Made by a program: the position numbers and the translations under genes | Shown: positions 1 through 8,042 of the stretch, one piece after another | How the letters are laid out: each line of letters opens with the position of its first letter | Position numbering within the stretch: position 1 is the stretch's first letter | The notes under the pieces: model-generated | Told to the model about the DNA's origin: nothing | Database searches by the model: none | What the model saw: only the letters and a program-made list of their open reading frames with translations | NCBI GenBank assembly: GCA_004298075.1 | Contig: SCRK01000163.1 | Location: forward strand, 1-11,821 | DNA: 11,821 nt | Direction of reading: 5' to 3' | Origin: a bacterium | Lineage (GTDB): Bacteria > Omnitrophota > Gorgyraeia > Gygaellales > Profunditerraquicolaceae

Positions 1-860
1 TGGATAAAGATCATGAATAACGCGATTATTCCCAATGTGCCCAGCAGGCCCAGCTCTTCTCCGATAATAGAAAAGATAAAATCCGTGTGCGCCGCGGGCA
101 GATAGAAAAGTTTTTGTTTGGAATGGCCCAGGCCCACACCGAATAATCCGCCTGAGCCTATGGCGATCTGCGACTGGATGATCTGGAACCCGCTTCCCTT
201 AGGGTCAAGCCAGGGATTTAGAAAAGCCAGGATGCGCGCCCTGCGGTAGGGGACGCTGAAAACCAGCAAATATACCGCGGGCAGGCTGCAAAGTATTAAA
301 GTTAAAATATACCTCCCCCTTACCCCGGCGACAAAGAGCATGATCAACACGGTACCGGCTAAGGTGATGGTCGTGCCCAGGTCCGGCTGGATAAGAATAA
401 GCACGCAGATCGCCCCTAAGACGCATACCGGAGGAATAAATCCCTGAAGCAAAGATTTGATCTTATCCTGCTTGCGGCTGATAAAATCAGCTATATATAT
501 GATAAGCGCCAGATTAGCGAATTCCGCGGGCTGGAAACTGATAAATTTTAACCTGAACCAGCGCCTTGCCCCGGAGATCTCCCTCCCCACTCCGGGGATA
601 AGCACCAGGACCAATAGAAAAAAAGCTATCCAGAGCATCGGCCTGGCGTATTTCCTGAATAAACGGTAATCGATAACCATGGCCAGGAAGGTCAATAATA
701 AACCGCCGACCAGAAAAAAAAGGTGCCTTTTTAGAAAATAAAAACTGTCCTGATACCTCTCCCAGGCATAAATGCTTGAGGAGCTGTAGATCATCACTAT
801 GCCGATGCAAACAAGCACAACCGAAATGGTGAACAGGTTAATGCGTGTTTTTCTAACCAT
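1..860 (-). CDS. ftsW: FtsW, SEDS-family septal peptidoglycan glycosyltransferase (partial, C-terminus beyond window)
   Basis: Reading the minus strand from ATG at 860 gives 286 open codons that run off the window start, so the C-terminus is missing. FtsW is an integral membrane SEDS protein that polymerises lipid II into glycan strands at the division septum together with FtsI. Several hydrophobic segments are visible (about residues 8-26, 46-62, 75-90, 140-158, 165-200). Family motifs seen are GARRWF (97-102), QPAEFANLALI (110-120), QPDLGTT (158-164), and the most conserved stretch, IAIGSGGLFGVGLG (232-245) followed by PAAHTDFIFSIIGEELG (255-271). D260 in HTDFIF matches the essential SEDS aspartate. 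The start overlaps the end of murD by 8 nt, and a GAGG lies about 10 nt upstream inside murD. RodA is the alternative, but the position after murD and beside ftsI favours FtsW; murG would be expected next. Confidence 0.95.
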   Translation of the reverse strand, partial: MVRKTRINLFTISVVLVCIGIVMIYSSSSIYAWERYQDSFYFLKRHLFFLVGGLLLTFLAMVIDYRLFRKYARPMLWIAFFLLVLVLIPGVGREISGARRWFRLKFISFQPAEFANLALIIYIADFISRKQDKIKSLLQGFIPPVCVLGAICVLILIQPDLGTTITLAGTVLIMLFVAGVRGRYILTLILCSLPAVYLLVFSVPYRRARILAFLNPWLDPKGSGFQIIQSQIAIGSGGLFGVGLGHSKQKLFYLPAAHTDFIFSIIGEELGLLGTLGIIALFMIFI

Positions 861-2127
861 GCGAGTTATTCCTCTTAGCCAGATCCAGCACGATCCTCTT
901 AAAGGCCCTCCCGCGCTCTTCATAATCTTTGAACATATCAAAGCTTGAGCACATAGGAGAAAACAATACGCTCTCCCCCGGCTTAGCCAGGGTATAACTT
1001 TTATTTACAGCATCCTCTAAACCGGCGGCCGGCTCCACCGGGAATTCACCTTTAAGGCAGGCGGCGATCTTATCTTTTGCCTCTCCGATCAGGACTACCT
1101 GCTTGACTTTATTTCTGGCTGCTTCAATGATCACCCGGTAATCGATCCCCTTATGCCTGCCTCCGGCAATAAGGATCACCGGCGATGAAATGCTGTTTAT
1201 CGCCCAGATCGCGGAATCCGCGGTAGTAGCCTTGGAATCGTTAATGAACCTTACCTTGTTGATCTCGGCCACATCCTCCATGCGGTGCTCAAGCCCTTTG
1301 AAGTTACTGAATACTTTAAGCATTGCCGGACGGTCAAGCCCCAGGAGCTCACCCACCTTAAGCACGGCACTTTGATTGGGGTTCAAACCCTTCTCATCGG
1401 AAAAGAAAACCACCTTCGCGGCTGTTTCTTTTTCCAATCCTGAAAGACAGGCGTCTTGTCCGTTCAAGACCAGAAAATCATCCTTGTCCTGGTTCATGAA
1501 AATTCGTTTTTTGGCATCCAGGTACTCCCGCATATTATTATAGCGGTCAAGATGGTTGGGATTGATATTGATGATCAAAGCGATCTTCGGCTTAAAATCC
1601 CTGATCGTCTCAAGCTGGAATGAACTCACCTCCACTACCGCGAAATCCCCTTCCCGCATCTTTCCGACCTCGCCGCTAAAAGGATTTCCGATATTGCCGC
1701 AGACAAAAACTTTTTTAGCGCAGGCCTCCAGCACCCTGCCGATCAAAGTAGTGACCGTGGTCTTGCCGTTTGAACCGGTTACGGCAATGATCCGGCCCGG
1801 ACAAAGCATCGCGGAAGCCTCAATTTCGCTTATAATCGGTTTGGCAAATTCCTTAGCCCAGATGGCCGGTTGGCTGTCTAGGGGCACCCCGGGTGAAATA
1901 ACTACGAGGTCAGCCCCTTTGATAAAATCTTCGCTATGCTTGCCCAGCTCAAAGCGGATATCTTTGGATAAAAGCTCGGCGGTTGACCTGGTCTGGCTGT
2001 TATCCTTTATATCCGTGACCCGCACACACGCGCCCAGGCCATGCAAAAGGTTGGCGCAGGCAACCCCTGAACGAGCCAATCCCACGATAGTGACTTTTTT
2101 ATCTTTGAAATATTTTATATTGCGCAT
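853..2127 (-). CDS. murD: UDP-N-acetylmuramoyl-L-alanine--D-glutamate ligase MurD
   Basis: A cytoplasmic ATP-dependent ligase that adds D-glutamate to UDP-MurNAc-L-Ala. It is 424 aa, slightly short for MurD (usually about 440-460). Motifs in order are an N-terminal Rossmann-like domain (TIVGLARSGVA, 13-23), the ATP P-loop VTGSNGKTTV (116-125), EVSSFQLE (166-173), NHLDRY (191-196), the probable carbamylated lysine K206 in DAKKRIF, LEHR (279-282), NDSKATT (296-302) and a C-terminal SPMCSSFDMF (390-399). The central domain is odd. Only about four residues separate the FFS strand (241-243) from the helix starting LNPNQSAV (248-255), where most MurD proteins have about 30 residues and an HNxxN motif. 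The ATG follows the mraY stop after a 7-bp gap, with an AGGT about 11 nt upstream. The stop overlaps the ftsW start. Confidence 0.96.
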   Translation of the reverse strand: MRNIKYFKDKKVTIVGLARSGVACANLLHGLGACVRVTDIKDNSQTRSTAELLSKDIRFELGKHSEDFIKGADLVVISPGVPLDSQPAIWAKEFAKPIISEIEASAMLCPGRIIAVTGSNGKTTVTTLIGRVLEACAKKVFVCGNIGNPFSGEVGKMREGDFAVVEVSSFQLETIRDFKPKIALIININPNHLDRYNNMREYLDAKKRIFMNQDKDDFLVLNGQDACLSGLEKETAAKVVFFSDEKGLNPNQSAVLKVGELLGLDRPAMLKVFSNFKGLEHRMEDVAEINKVRFINDSKATTADSAIWAINSISSPVILIAGGRHKGIDYRVIIEAARNKVKQVVLIGEAKDKIAACLKGEFPVEPAAGLEDAVNKSYTLAKPGESVLFSPMCSSFDMFKDYEERGRAFKRIVLDLAKRNNSHG

Positions 2128-2134
2128 GGATAGT

Positions 2135-3223
2135 TTACCTGATCTTCAAGGTAACCAGGGTAAACAAAGCAAGGAGACCGGCGATAATCCAGAACCTGAC
2201 GATCACCTTATTCTCCGGCCAGTTAAGGAACTGGAAATGATGGTGCAGGGGCGCGATCCTGAAGATGCGTTTCCTGGTCAATTTGAAAGAACCTACCTGC
2301 AGTATTACCGAAAGCGCTTCCAGCACGAATATACCTCCCACAATTACCAGCAGTATCTCTTTCTTGATCAATAATGCCACGGTCCCGATAGCCCCTCCTA
2401 ACGCGAGGCTGCCGACATCGCCCATGAATATGGATGCCGGATAACAGTTAAACCACAGGAAGCCCAGGCCCGCTCCGATAATACTGGCGCAAAAGATGGT
2501 CAACTCCCCCGCTCCCTTAATGTAAGGGATCAACAGGTAATTGCTCAGGTTAATATTACCGGAGACATAGGTCAGCACGCTAAAGGCAATGCCTACCATT
2601 ACCACGATACCGATAGCCAGGCCATCCAGCCCGTCGGTAAGATTTACGGCATTGGATGATCCGGCAATTACCAGTATCACGAATAGGACATACAGCCCGT
2701 CCAGGTCGAAAGCCGCGCCCTTTAAGAAAGGGATATCGAGTTTAACATTTCCCCGGCTGATCATGATCAGGATGATCCCTAAAATAAGGCCCAGAGCCGC
2801 CTGGCTGGCCAGCTTCACTCCGGGGGTTAAACCCGACGCCTTTTTCTTTACCTGTTTTAGATAATCATCCATAAATCCGGTCAAGCCAAGCCAAAGAGTG
2901 GAAAACAAAACGATCCAGATAAAATGATTGGTGATATCCGACCAAAGCAGGGTTGAAACTACGACCGCCCCGAGTATAAGGATGCCCCCCATGGTCGGGG
3001 TGCTCTGCTTATGGCGGTGCAGGTCATCAAGCTTAAGGCTGTCGGCTTTATTTATTTTCTCACCCACCTTTAGGGCCTTTAACTTCCTGATCAACGGGCC
3101 GCCAAAGATCAAACTTAAGAGGAATGCGGTAAGACAGGCCATCGCCGCGCGGAAGGTAATGTAGCGGAAAACATTGAAAGCAAAGATGAAATCTCTTAGC
3201 GGATAAAGCAGATGGTAAAGCAT
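2135..3223 (-). CDS. mraY: Phospho-N-acetylmuramoyl-pentapeptide-transferase MraY
   Basis: An integral membrane enzyme that transfers phospho-MurNAc-pentapeptide from UDP to undecaprenyl phosphate, forming lipid I. Its 362 aa is the normal family length. Visible motifs are KQSTPTMGG (72-80), the catalytic aspartate pair in GFMDDYLK (116-123), NAVNLTDGLDGLA (191-203), FMGDVGSLALGG (266-277) and the cytoplasmic histidine loop APLHHHFQ (324-331). About ten hydrophobic helices can be traced. The ATG overlaps the murF stop as TAATG. An AGGG sits about 5 nt upstream, and a stronger GGAGGAGG about 14 nt upstream lies inside murF, so translation is probably coupled to murF. Confident by motifs and context. 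Confidence 0.97.
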   Translation of the reverse strand: MLYHLLYPLRDFIFAFNVFRYITFRAAMACLTAFLLSLIFGGPLIRKLKALKVGEKINKADSLKLDDLHRHKQSTPTMGGILILGAVVVSTLLWSDITNHFIWIVLFSTLWLGLTGFMDDYLKQVKKKASGLTPGVKLASQAALGLILGIILIMISRGNVKLDIPFLKGAAFDLDGLYVLFVILVIAGSSNAVNLTDGLDGLAIGIVVMVGIAFSVLTYVSGNINLSNYLLIPYIKGAGELTIFCASIIGAGLGFLWFNCYPASIFMGDVGSLALGGAIGTVALLIKKEILLVIVGGIFVLEALSVILQVGSFKLTRKRIFRIAPLHHHFQFLNWPENKVIVRFWIIAGLLALFTLVTLKIR

Positions 3224-4584
3224 TAAACCCTAAAAACCTCCTCCATTTTCATTGAACGTGAGCCTTTTACCAGCACCAGGTCGTCAGGCCCCGGAGATAT
3301 TTTATTAAACAATAGGTCCCTTGCCTCATGAGCACAGTTGCAGCAGAATATATTCCCCCTTTTTAAGCCCAGTGAGGCTACACTTCCAGCGGTAAGCCTG
3401 GCAAGGTCGCCCACAGTAACCAGCAGGTCGCATGTATTAGTTATACTACCAGCTATTCCCCTGTGCAATGATTCTTTTTGCTTGCCTAATTCCAGCATAT
3501 CACCCATAACCAGGATCCTCCTGCCCTTGCACTTTATACTTTTCAAAGCCTCAAGTGACCGCTTTAAAGAGAGAGGATTGGAGTTGTAGGTATCGTCAAT
3601 AAACATAACCCCCTTGAATTTAAGGAGATTGAGCCTGCCTTTGGGGAATTTAAAATCGGCTAATCTGGAGGCGATCTTATGGTAATCTATCCCGAATATA
3701 CGGCCCGCGGCAATGGCAGGCAGTGCATTGTAAATATTATAACTGCCCGGAGTGGATAATACAAAATCAAACTTTCCATTGACTTTGAACCTGACTTTAC
3801 CAGAATCAATCCTGATCCTTGAAGCGAAGAAATCGCTTTTTTCATTAATACCGAAACTAAAAACTTGCGCTCCTGTCTTCTTTCTCTTTATTAGATCCCG
3901 CAAGAATTGATCATCGGCATTAAGCAGGGCTATTGCCGGCTTAGAGAGGTTATTTAACAATCCGGCTTTTTCCCTGAAAACCCCTTTTAAATCCTTTAAA
4001 AACTCCAGGTGCGCAGGACCTATGTTGGTGATCACAGCGATATTGGGCAAGGCGATCCCGGATAAATAATCCACCTCACCGAAATGATTGGTGCCGATCT
4101 CAACTACCGCGAAATCATCCTCGGCTTTCAGCTTGATCAAGGTCTGCGGCAGGCCGATCTGGTTATTCTTTGTGCCTTCGTTTTTCAGCACGCGCTCTCC
4201 AGCGGACAAAACCCAGGCGATCATCTCCTTGGTCGTGGTTTTTCCGGTTGAGCCGGTAACGGCAATCACCGGCAGAGAGAATTTTTTCCTTTGGAAACGA
4301 GCAATATCGCCTAAGGCCAGGGTCGTATCTTTTACCAGGATAAACGCTCTGCCTCTCGGGATTGTCAGGCCGGTTGTTTTTTCCGCGATGATGCAGGATG
4401 CCTTTTTTTTCAAGGCCGCGGGGATAAAATCATTGCCGTCAAAATTATTGCCCTTTAACGCCAGGAAGGCATCGCCCGGCTTTAGTTCCCTTGAGTCGGT
4501 GGAGATACCTGCCAGCTTATCCGGTAAATTTCCCCGGATGAGCTTACCCGCCGTTGCCTTAATTATTTCATTTACCTTAAACAC
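3223..4584 (-). CDS. murF: UDP-N-acetylmuramoyl-tripeptide--D-alanyl-D-alanine ligase MurF
   Basis: Adds D-Ala-D-Ala to UDP-MurNAc-tripeptide in the cytoplasm, completing the soluble pentapeptide precursor. It is 453 aa, normal for MurF. The N-terminal substrate-binding domain has ISTDSRELKPGDAFLALKG (27-45). The ATP P-loop is TGSTGKTTTK (110-119), followed by EGTKNNQIGLPQT (136-148), EIGTNHFGE (162-170), NIGPAHLE (187-194) and the probable carbamylated lysine in FREKAGLL (203-210). The C-terminal domain has DDTYNSNP (330-337), GDMLELG (361-367) and VKGSRSMKMEEV (439-450). The usual HNxxN motif appears as SYNIYN (281-286), with Tyr for His. The start is GTG at 4584, overlapping the murE end by 13 nt, with AAAGG about 11 nt upstream. 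The first residues (MFKVNEIIKATAGK) match the family N-terminus, which supports this start. Confidence 0.96.
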   Translation of the reverse strand: MFKVNEIIKATAGKLIRGNLPDKLAGISTDSRELKPGDAFLALKGNNFDGNDFIPAALKKKASCIIAEKTTGLTIPRGRAFILVKDTTLALGDIARFQRKKFSLPVIAVTGSTGKTTTKEMIAWVLSAGERVLKNEGTKNNQIGLPQTLIKLKAEDDFAVVEIGTNHFGEVDYLSGIALPNIAVITNIGPAHLEFLKDLKGVFREKAGLLNNLSKPAIALLNADDQFLRDLIKRKKTGAQVFSFGINEKSDFFASRIRIDSGKVRFKVNGKFDFVLSTPGSYNIYNALPAIAAGRIFGIDYHKIASRLADFKFPKGRLNLLKFKGVMFIDDTYNSNPLSLKRSLEALKSIKCKGRRILVMGDMLELGKQKESLHRGIAGSITNTCDLLVTVGDLARLTAGSVASLGLKRGNIFCCNCAHEARDLLFNKISPGPDDLVLVKGSRSMKMEEVFRV

Positions 4585-5951
4585 TTTTGCACTGCCTTTC
4601 GGTCGCTATGGTTATCCTCATGCCCCTTGCCGGCAATGATCAAACAGTCCCCTTTTCGCGCTAAAGATAAACCCGCTTTTATGGCCTTAAGCCTATCGGG
4701 TATTTCGCAAAAATTATTTTTGCTTATCCCCTTGCGGATATCCTGGATTATGCGCAAAGGATCTTCGGAGCGCGGATTATCGCTGGTGATTATCGCGTGA
4801 TCGGCCAGCCGCGTAACTATCCTGCCCATCTTCGGGCGCTTAAACCTGTCGCGCTCTCCCCCGCAGCCAAAAACCACAATGATCCTCCCTCTAACCAGCG
4901 GCCTTAAGGCGGTGATCACATTGAATAAAGCGTCGGGGGTGTGCGCGTAATCCACGAAAATATCATATCCTCTATCGCAGTTGACCTTCTCCAGCCTGCC
5001 CGGTACTGTTTTAAATTGCTCAATGCCGGATTTGATATCCTTAAAATCCAGGTCCTCGCTTAATCCCCAGGCGATCGCTGCCAGAAGATTATAAATGTTA
5101 TGCTTTCCCGCAAGACCGGTCCTGATCTTCGCCTTGATCTTGGGCGCTACCAGCGTAAAACTACTTCCATCAATGCTGAATTTAATATCCCTGGCCATGA
5201 CAATAGATTTATTGTTGATACCGTAGGTTATTACCTTAGCGCCTGTCAAGCGCTTAAGCCGGCGGCTGTATTTATCGTCATTATTGATTATGGCGGTGCT
5301 ATCTTCTGGAAGAGAGCGGAAAAGTTTGGCTTTCGCCTGAAAATAATCCTCTAAATTCCTGTGGTAATCCAGATGATCCTGCGTAAGATTGGTAAAAATA
5401 GCGTGAGAAAAATTTATCTCCCCCACACGTTCCTGGTCCAGGGCGTGGGATGAAACTTCCATAGCGCAATATCTAACGCGCTGCTTTAGCATTTTACTCA
5501 AGTACCCTTGCAGATCCCCTGCCCCGGGGGTAGTGTTCTTGGCTTTAATAACCTTATCCTTAAAACGATGGCTTATTGTCCCGATCACCCCGCATCCATA
5601 TCCTGCTTTTTTGGCGATTGTCTCGATCAGGTAGGTTATCGTCGTCTTGCCGTTAGTGCCGGTAATGCCGATAACCCTGATATCCCGCGAAGGGTAATGG
5701 TAAAATTCCGCGCAGGCCTGGGCAAAAAAACTGCGGCTATCCTTGACGGTGATCAACCTTACAGCCGCGGGAATTTTTATTTCCGGGACTCCGCCCTGGA
5801 CAACCACTATACAAGCTCCCCTGGCGATTGCCTCGCCTATAAAGCAATTGCCGTTGCGGCTATTGCCTTTTATGGCCACAAAGGCGAAATCCTTCTTTAC
5901 ATCTTTAGAGTTGCAGGTTATGCCCTTGATTTTCATATCCGCGATCTTCAT
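4572..5951 (-). CDS. murE: UDP-MurNAc-L-Ala-D-Glu--meso-diaminopimelate ligase MurE
   Basis: The cytoplasmic ligase adding the third stem-peptide residue. The DNPR motif (391-394) is the family signature for meso-diaminopimelate rather than lysine. Other motifs are the P-loop GITGTNGKTT (95-104), NTTPGAGDLQ (139-148) in the substrate pocket, EVSSHALDQ (165-173), NLTQDHLDYH (188-197), the probable carbamylated K207 in FQAKAKLF, GKHNIYN (282-288), PGRLE (317-321), VDYAHTPDAL (333-342), FGCGGERDR (361-369) and AGKGHED (440-446). The protein is 459 aa, against about 480-500 typical. The N-terminus is short, and the segment after GKGHED seems to lack about nine residues before SDRKAV. The ATG overlaps the ftsI stop as ATGA, and the 3' end overlaps murF by 13 nt, so coupling on both sides is likely. 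Confidence 0.96.
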   Translation of the reverse strand: MKIADMKIKGITCNSKDVKKDFAFVAIKGNSRNGNCFIGEAIARGACIVVVQGGVPEIKIPAAVRLITVKDSRSFFAQACAEFYHYPSRDIRVIGITGTNGKTTITYLIETIAKKAGYGCGVIGTISHRFKDKVIKAKNTTPGAGDLQGYLSKMLKQRVRYCAMEVSSHALDQERVGEINFSHAIFTNLTQDHLDYHRNLEDYFQAKAKLFRSLPEDSTAIINNDDKYSRRLKRLTGAKVITYGINNKSIVMARDIKFSIDGSSFTLVAPKIKAKIRTGLAGKHNIYNLLAAIAWGLSEDLDFKDIKSGIEQFKTVPGRLEKVNCDRGYDIFVDYAHTPDALFNVITALRPLVRGRIIVVFGCGGERDRFKRPKMGRIVTRLADHAIITSDNPRSEDPLRIIQDIRKGISKNNFCEIPDRLKAIKAGLSLARKGDCLIIAGKGHEDNHSDRKAVQKCLR

Positions 5952-7645
5952 TGAGCCATTGCTTCCATAGGCAATTCATTGCCTTTTAAATAACGGATGA
6001 CATCACCCGCCACATTTTGAAATACCGGGGCGGCTACTACCCCGCCGAAATAATACGGATGCGGTTCATCAACCGTGACCACGATAGCCAACAAAGGGTC
6101 CTCCGCCGGGGCAAAACCAATGAAAGAAGCCACAAATTTGCTGTGTGAATAGGCTCCGTTGGCCTCAAGCTTCTGGGCCGTCCCGGTCTTACCCGCCGCG
6201 CTATAACCTCTTACCTTGGCTAATTTACCAGTACCCTCCTCCACTACACCGGTTAATATCTTTTTAATCCGCAGGGCGGTATCCGTGGATATCGCCTTAC
6301 GGACCAATACCGGCCTGTTCTGTTTGATAACCCGGCCGCCCTCATCGCGCACCGAATCAATGATATACGGTTTCATTAATTGCCCGCCGTTGGCAATTAC
6401 GGAGATCGCGCTGGCTAACTGCAGCGCGGTAACCCCTACCTCCTGGCCTATGGGTATGGCGGTAATGGATGTCTTTGACCAGGCCCGCACAGGTTTGATC
6501 ATCCCGGAGATCTCGCCGGAAAGATCTATCCCTGATTTTGACCCAAAACCAAAAGCCTTTAAGTACCGGTAAACCGTATCCGGGCCTAAGATCTGGGCTA
6601 CCTTTACTGTCCCGATATTGCTTGATTCTTCGATCACCTGCCTGAAAGTAAGATTGCCGTGCGAGGTATGATCATGCAGAACGCGCCCTCCTACTTTATA
6701 AGCCCCGTTTTCGCAGAAGAATACATCCTCCTCGGTAACCTTTCCCTCTTCAAGGGCAGCGGAGGCGGTAACGATCTTAAAAACCGAACCCGGTTCGAAC
6801 AGGTCGCAGATGGAACGGTTACGCATGGCATCCCTGGACACCCCGGAATGATTATTCAGATCATAGGTGGGCCGATTCGCTAAAGCCAGGATCCTTCCTG
6901 TGTGCGGGTCCATGACCACGATACTGGCACCTTTCGCGTTAAATTTCTTATAAGCCTTATCCAGTTCCCTCTCGGCAATATACTGGATAACCTCATCAAT
7001 GGTCAGGACCAGCTCCTTGCCGTCAACCGGTAAAACCATCTTCTCCCAGATATCTAACTTTTTCTGCCGGGCATCGCGTAAAAATATCGCCCATCCGGGC
7101 CGGCCCTTTAGGTATTTATTAAAATCCCTCTCCACCCCCTCAAGGCCCGTGTTATCCGTGCCGCTAAACCCGATAACGTGGCTGGCCAGATAACTATTGG
7201 GATAAACGCGCTTGGTCTCCTTCAGGAATCCCAATCCTTTGATATTCAATTGCTTGATCGCCTCGGATTTTTCCTGGGGTAATTTGCGCGCCAGCCAGAT
7301 AAACTCCTTTTTGCGGTAAAGCCTTTCCTCAAGATAAGAGCGATCTACTTCAAGTATGGGCAGCAGTTGATTTATTACATTCTCCTTGTTTTTAATGGCG
7401 CTGGGTACGGCATAGAGGGAATCCAGGGACATATTAAATGCCTGCGCCTTGAGGTTACAGTCGTAGATCGTACCCCTCCTGGGCTCCAGCTCCACAAGTT
7501 GATTATGCTGTTTTTTGGCGATACCGGTAAGGTAATTTGAACGGAAGAATTGAATGAAAAACAGGCGGCCTACGCAAAACAGGAGGAATATGAAGAAGAC
7601 TAAGAATACCGCTTCGCTTCTTCGGCGATAGCTGTTAATATACAC
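5948..7645 (-). CDS. ftsI: FtsI-type class B penicillin-binding protein (septal transpeptidase)
   Basis: A bitopic membrane protein with a periplasmic transpeptidase domain that cross-links septal peptidoglycan in partnership with FtsW. It is 565 aa. There is a short basic cytoplasmic tail, then a hydrophobic anchor (about 11-34), then the PBP dimer domain beginning EPRRGTIYD (54-62). The transpeptidase domain has all three active-site motifs: SVFK (287-290, catalytic Ser287), SSN (341-343) and KTGT (486-489). There is no PASTA domain after residue 550, so it is FtsI-like rather than SpoVD/PBP2x-like. The start is GTG at 7645, 22 bp after ftsL. No convincing Shine-Dalgarno sequence precedes it, and no other Met or plausible start lies before the anchor. 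The stop overlaps the murE ATG as ATGA. Confident in class; the gene name rests on dcw context. Confidence 0.95.
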   Translation of the reverse strand: MYINSYRRRSEAVFLVFFIFLLFCVGRLFFIQFFRSNYLTGIAKKQHNQLVELEPRRGTIYDCNLKAQAFNMSLDSLYAVPSAIKNKENVINQLLPILEVDRSYLEERLYRKKEFIWLARKLPQEKSEAIKQLNIKGLGFLKETKRVYPNSYLASHVIGFSGTDNTGLEGVERDFNKYLKGRPGWAIFLRDARQKKLDIWEKMVLPVDGKELVLTIDEVIQYIAERELDKAYKKFNAKGASIVVMDPHTGRILALANRPTYDLNNHSGVSRDAMRNRSICDLFEPGSVFKIVTASAALEEGKVTEEDVFFCENGAYKVGGRVLHDHTSHGNLTFRQVIEESSNIGTVKVAQILGPDTVYRYLKAFGFGSKSGIDLSGEISGMIKPVRAWSKTSITAIPIGQEVGVTALQLASAISVIANGGQLMKPYIIDSVRDEGGRVIKQNRPVLVRKAISTDTALRIKKILTGVVEEGTGKLAKVRGYSAAGKTGTAQKLEANGAYSHSKFVASFIGFAPAEDPLLAIVVTVDEPHPYYFGGVVAAPVFQNVAGDVIRYLKGNELPMEAMAQ

Positions 7646-7667
7646 TATTTTTCAGGAGTAAAAAATA

Positions 7668-8036
7668 TTAGGGGTTAACTGTTTTTGCCAGAGCCTGGCG
7701 CTTTAAGCTAAAAATACGCGCCAGCAATCCTTCCCTGCCTTGATCCTGGTCAGCGACTTTCAATCCGTCCCTGGAGGGAATGAACCTGACGAAACGGTAA
7801 TTATCCGGCATCTGGAATTCATTGGCGCTTCCCATGCTCTTGCCGATATTCACCAGGGAGGAATTCTTTTTTATATTGTATCTCAACGCAGTATTCTTAT
7901 CAAGCAATTCGTTGAAGGTAATTTGCTTTTTCTGCCCCAGGTAAGCCAGGCGAAAGATCTCGCTTTGCTGGTAAACATAGAGGACGCAGAAGGAGGTAAT
8001 AATTACCGTTACGGAAATAAACCTATTCAGTCTCAT
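7668..8036 (-). CDS. ftsL: FtsL-like division protein (short bitopic membrane protein)
   Basis: A 122-aa protein with a short basic N-terminus, one hydrophobic segment (about residues 6-23) and a hydrophilic stretch with heptad-like hydrophobics (about 27-62) suggesting a short coiled coil, then a basic C-terminal tail. FtsL has exactly this topology: it pairs with FtsB, and the complex activates FtsWI at the septum. The sequence has no diagnostic motif, as is usual for FtsL. The call rests on topology, size, and position between rsmH and ftsI, the standard ftsL slot. The ATG lies 6 bp after the rsmH stop, and an AAGG overlapping that stop region serves as ribosome binding site. It could be a lineage-specific analogue rather than a true homologue. 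No ftsB is seen in the window. Confidence 0.75.
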   Translation of the reverse strand: MRLNRFISVTVIITSFCVLYVYQQSEIFRLAYLGQKKQITFNELLDKNTALRYNIKKNSSLVNIGKSMGSANEFQMPDNYRFVRFIPSRDGLKVADQDQGREGLLARIFSLKRQALAKTVNP

Positions 8037-8042
8037 ATAACC

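Noticed and set aside
1556..2374. A 272-codon plus-strand open frame across the murD/mraY junction
   Set aside because: It is antisense to two clearly conserved genes, its translation has no family motifs, and it spans their junction. Long antisense frames are common opposite moderately GC-rich genes.
4088..4639. A 183-codon plus-strand open frame opposite murF
   Set aside because: It mirrors the murF P-loop region and the murE end, with no motif or leader of its own; it is a shadow frame.
5508..5954. A 148-codon plus-strand open frame opposite the murE 5' half
   Set aside because: It is antisense to conserved murE motifs and shows no independent evidence of coding.
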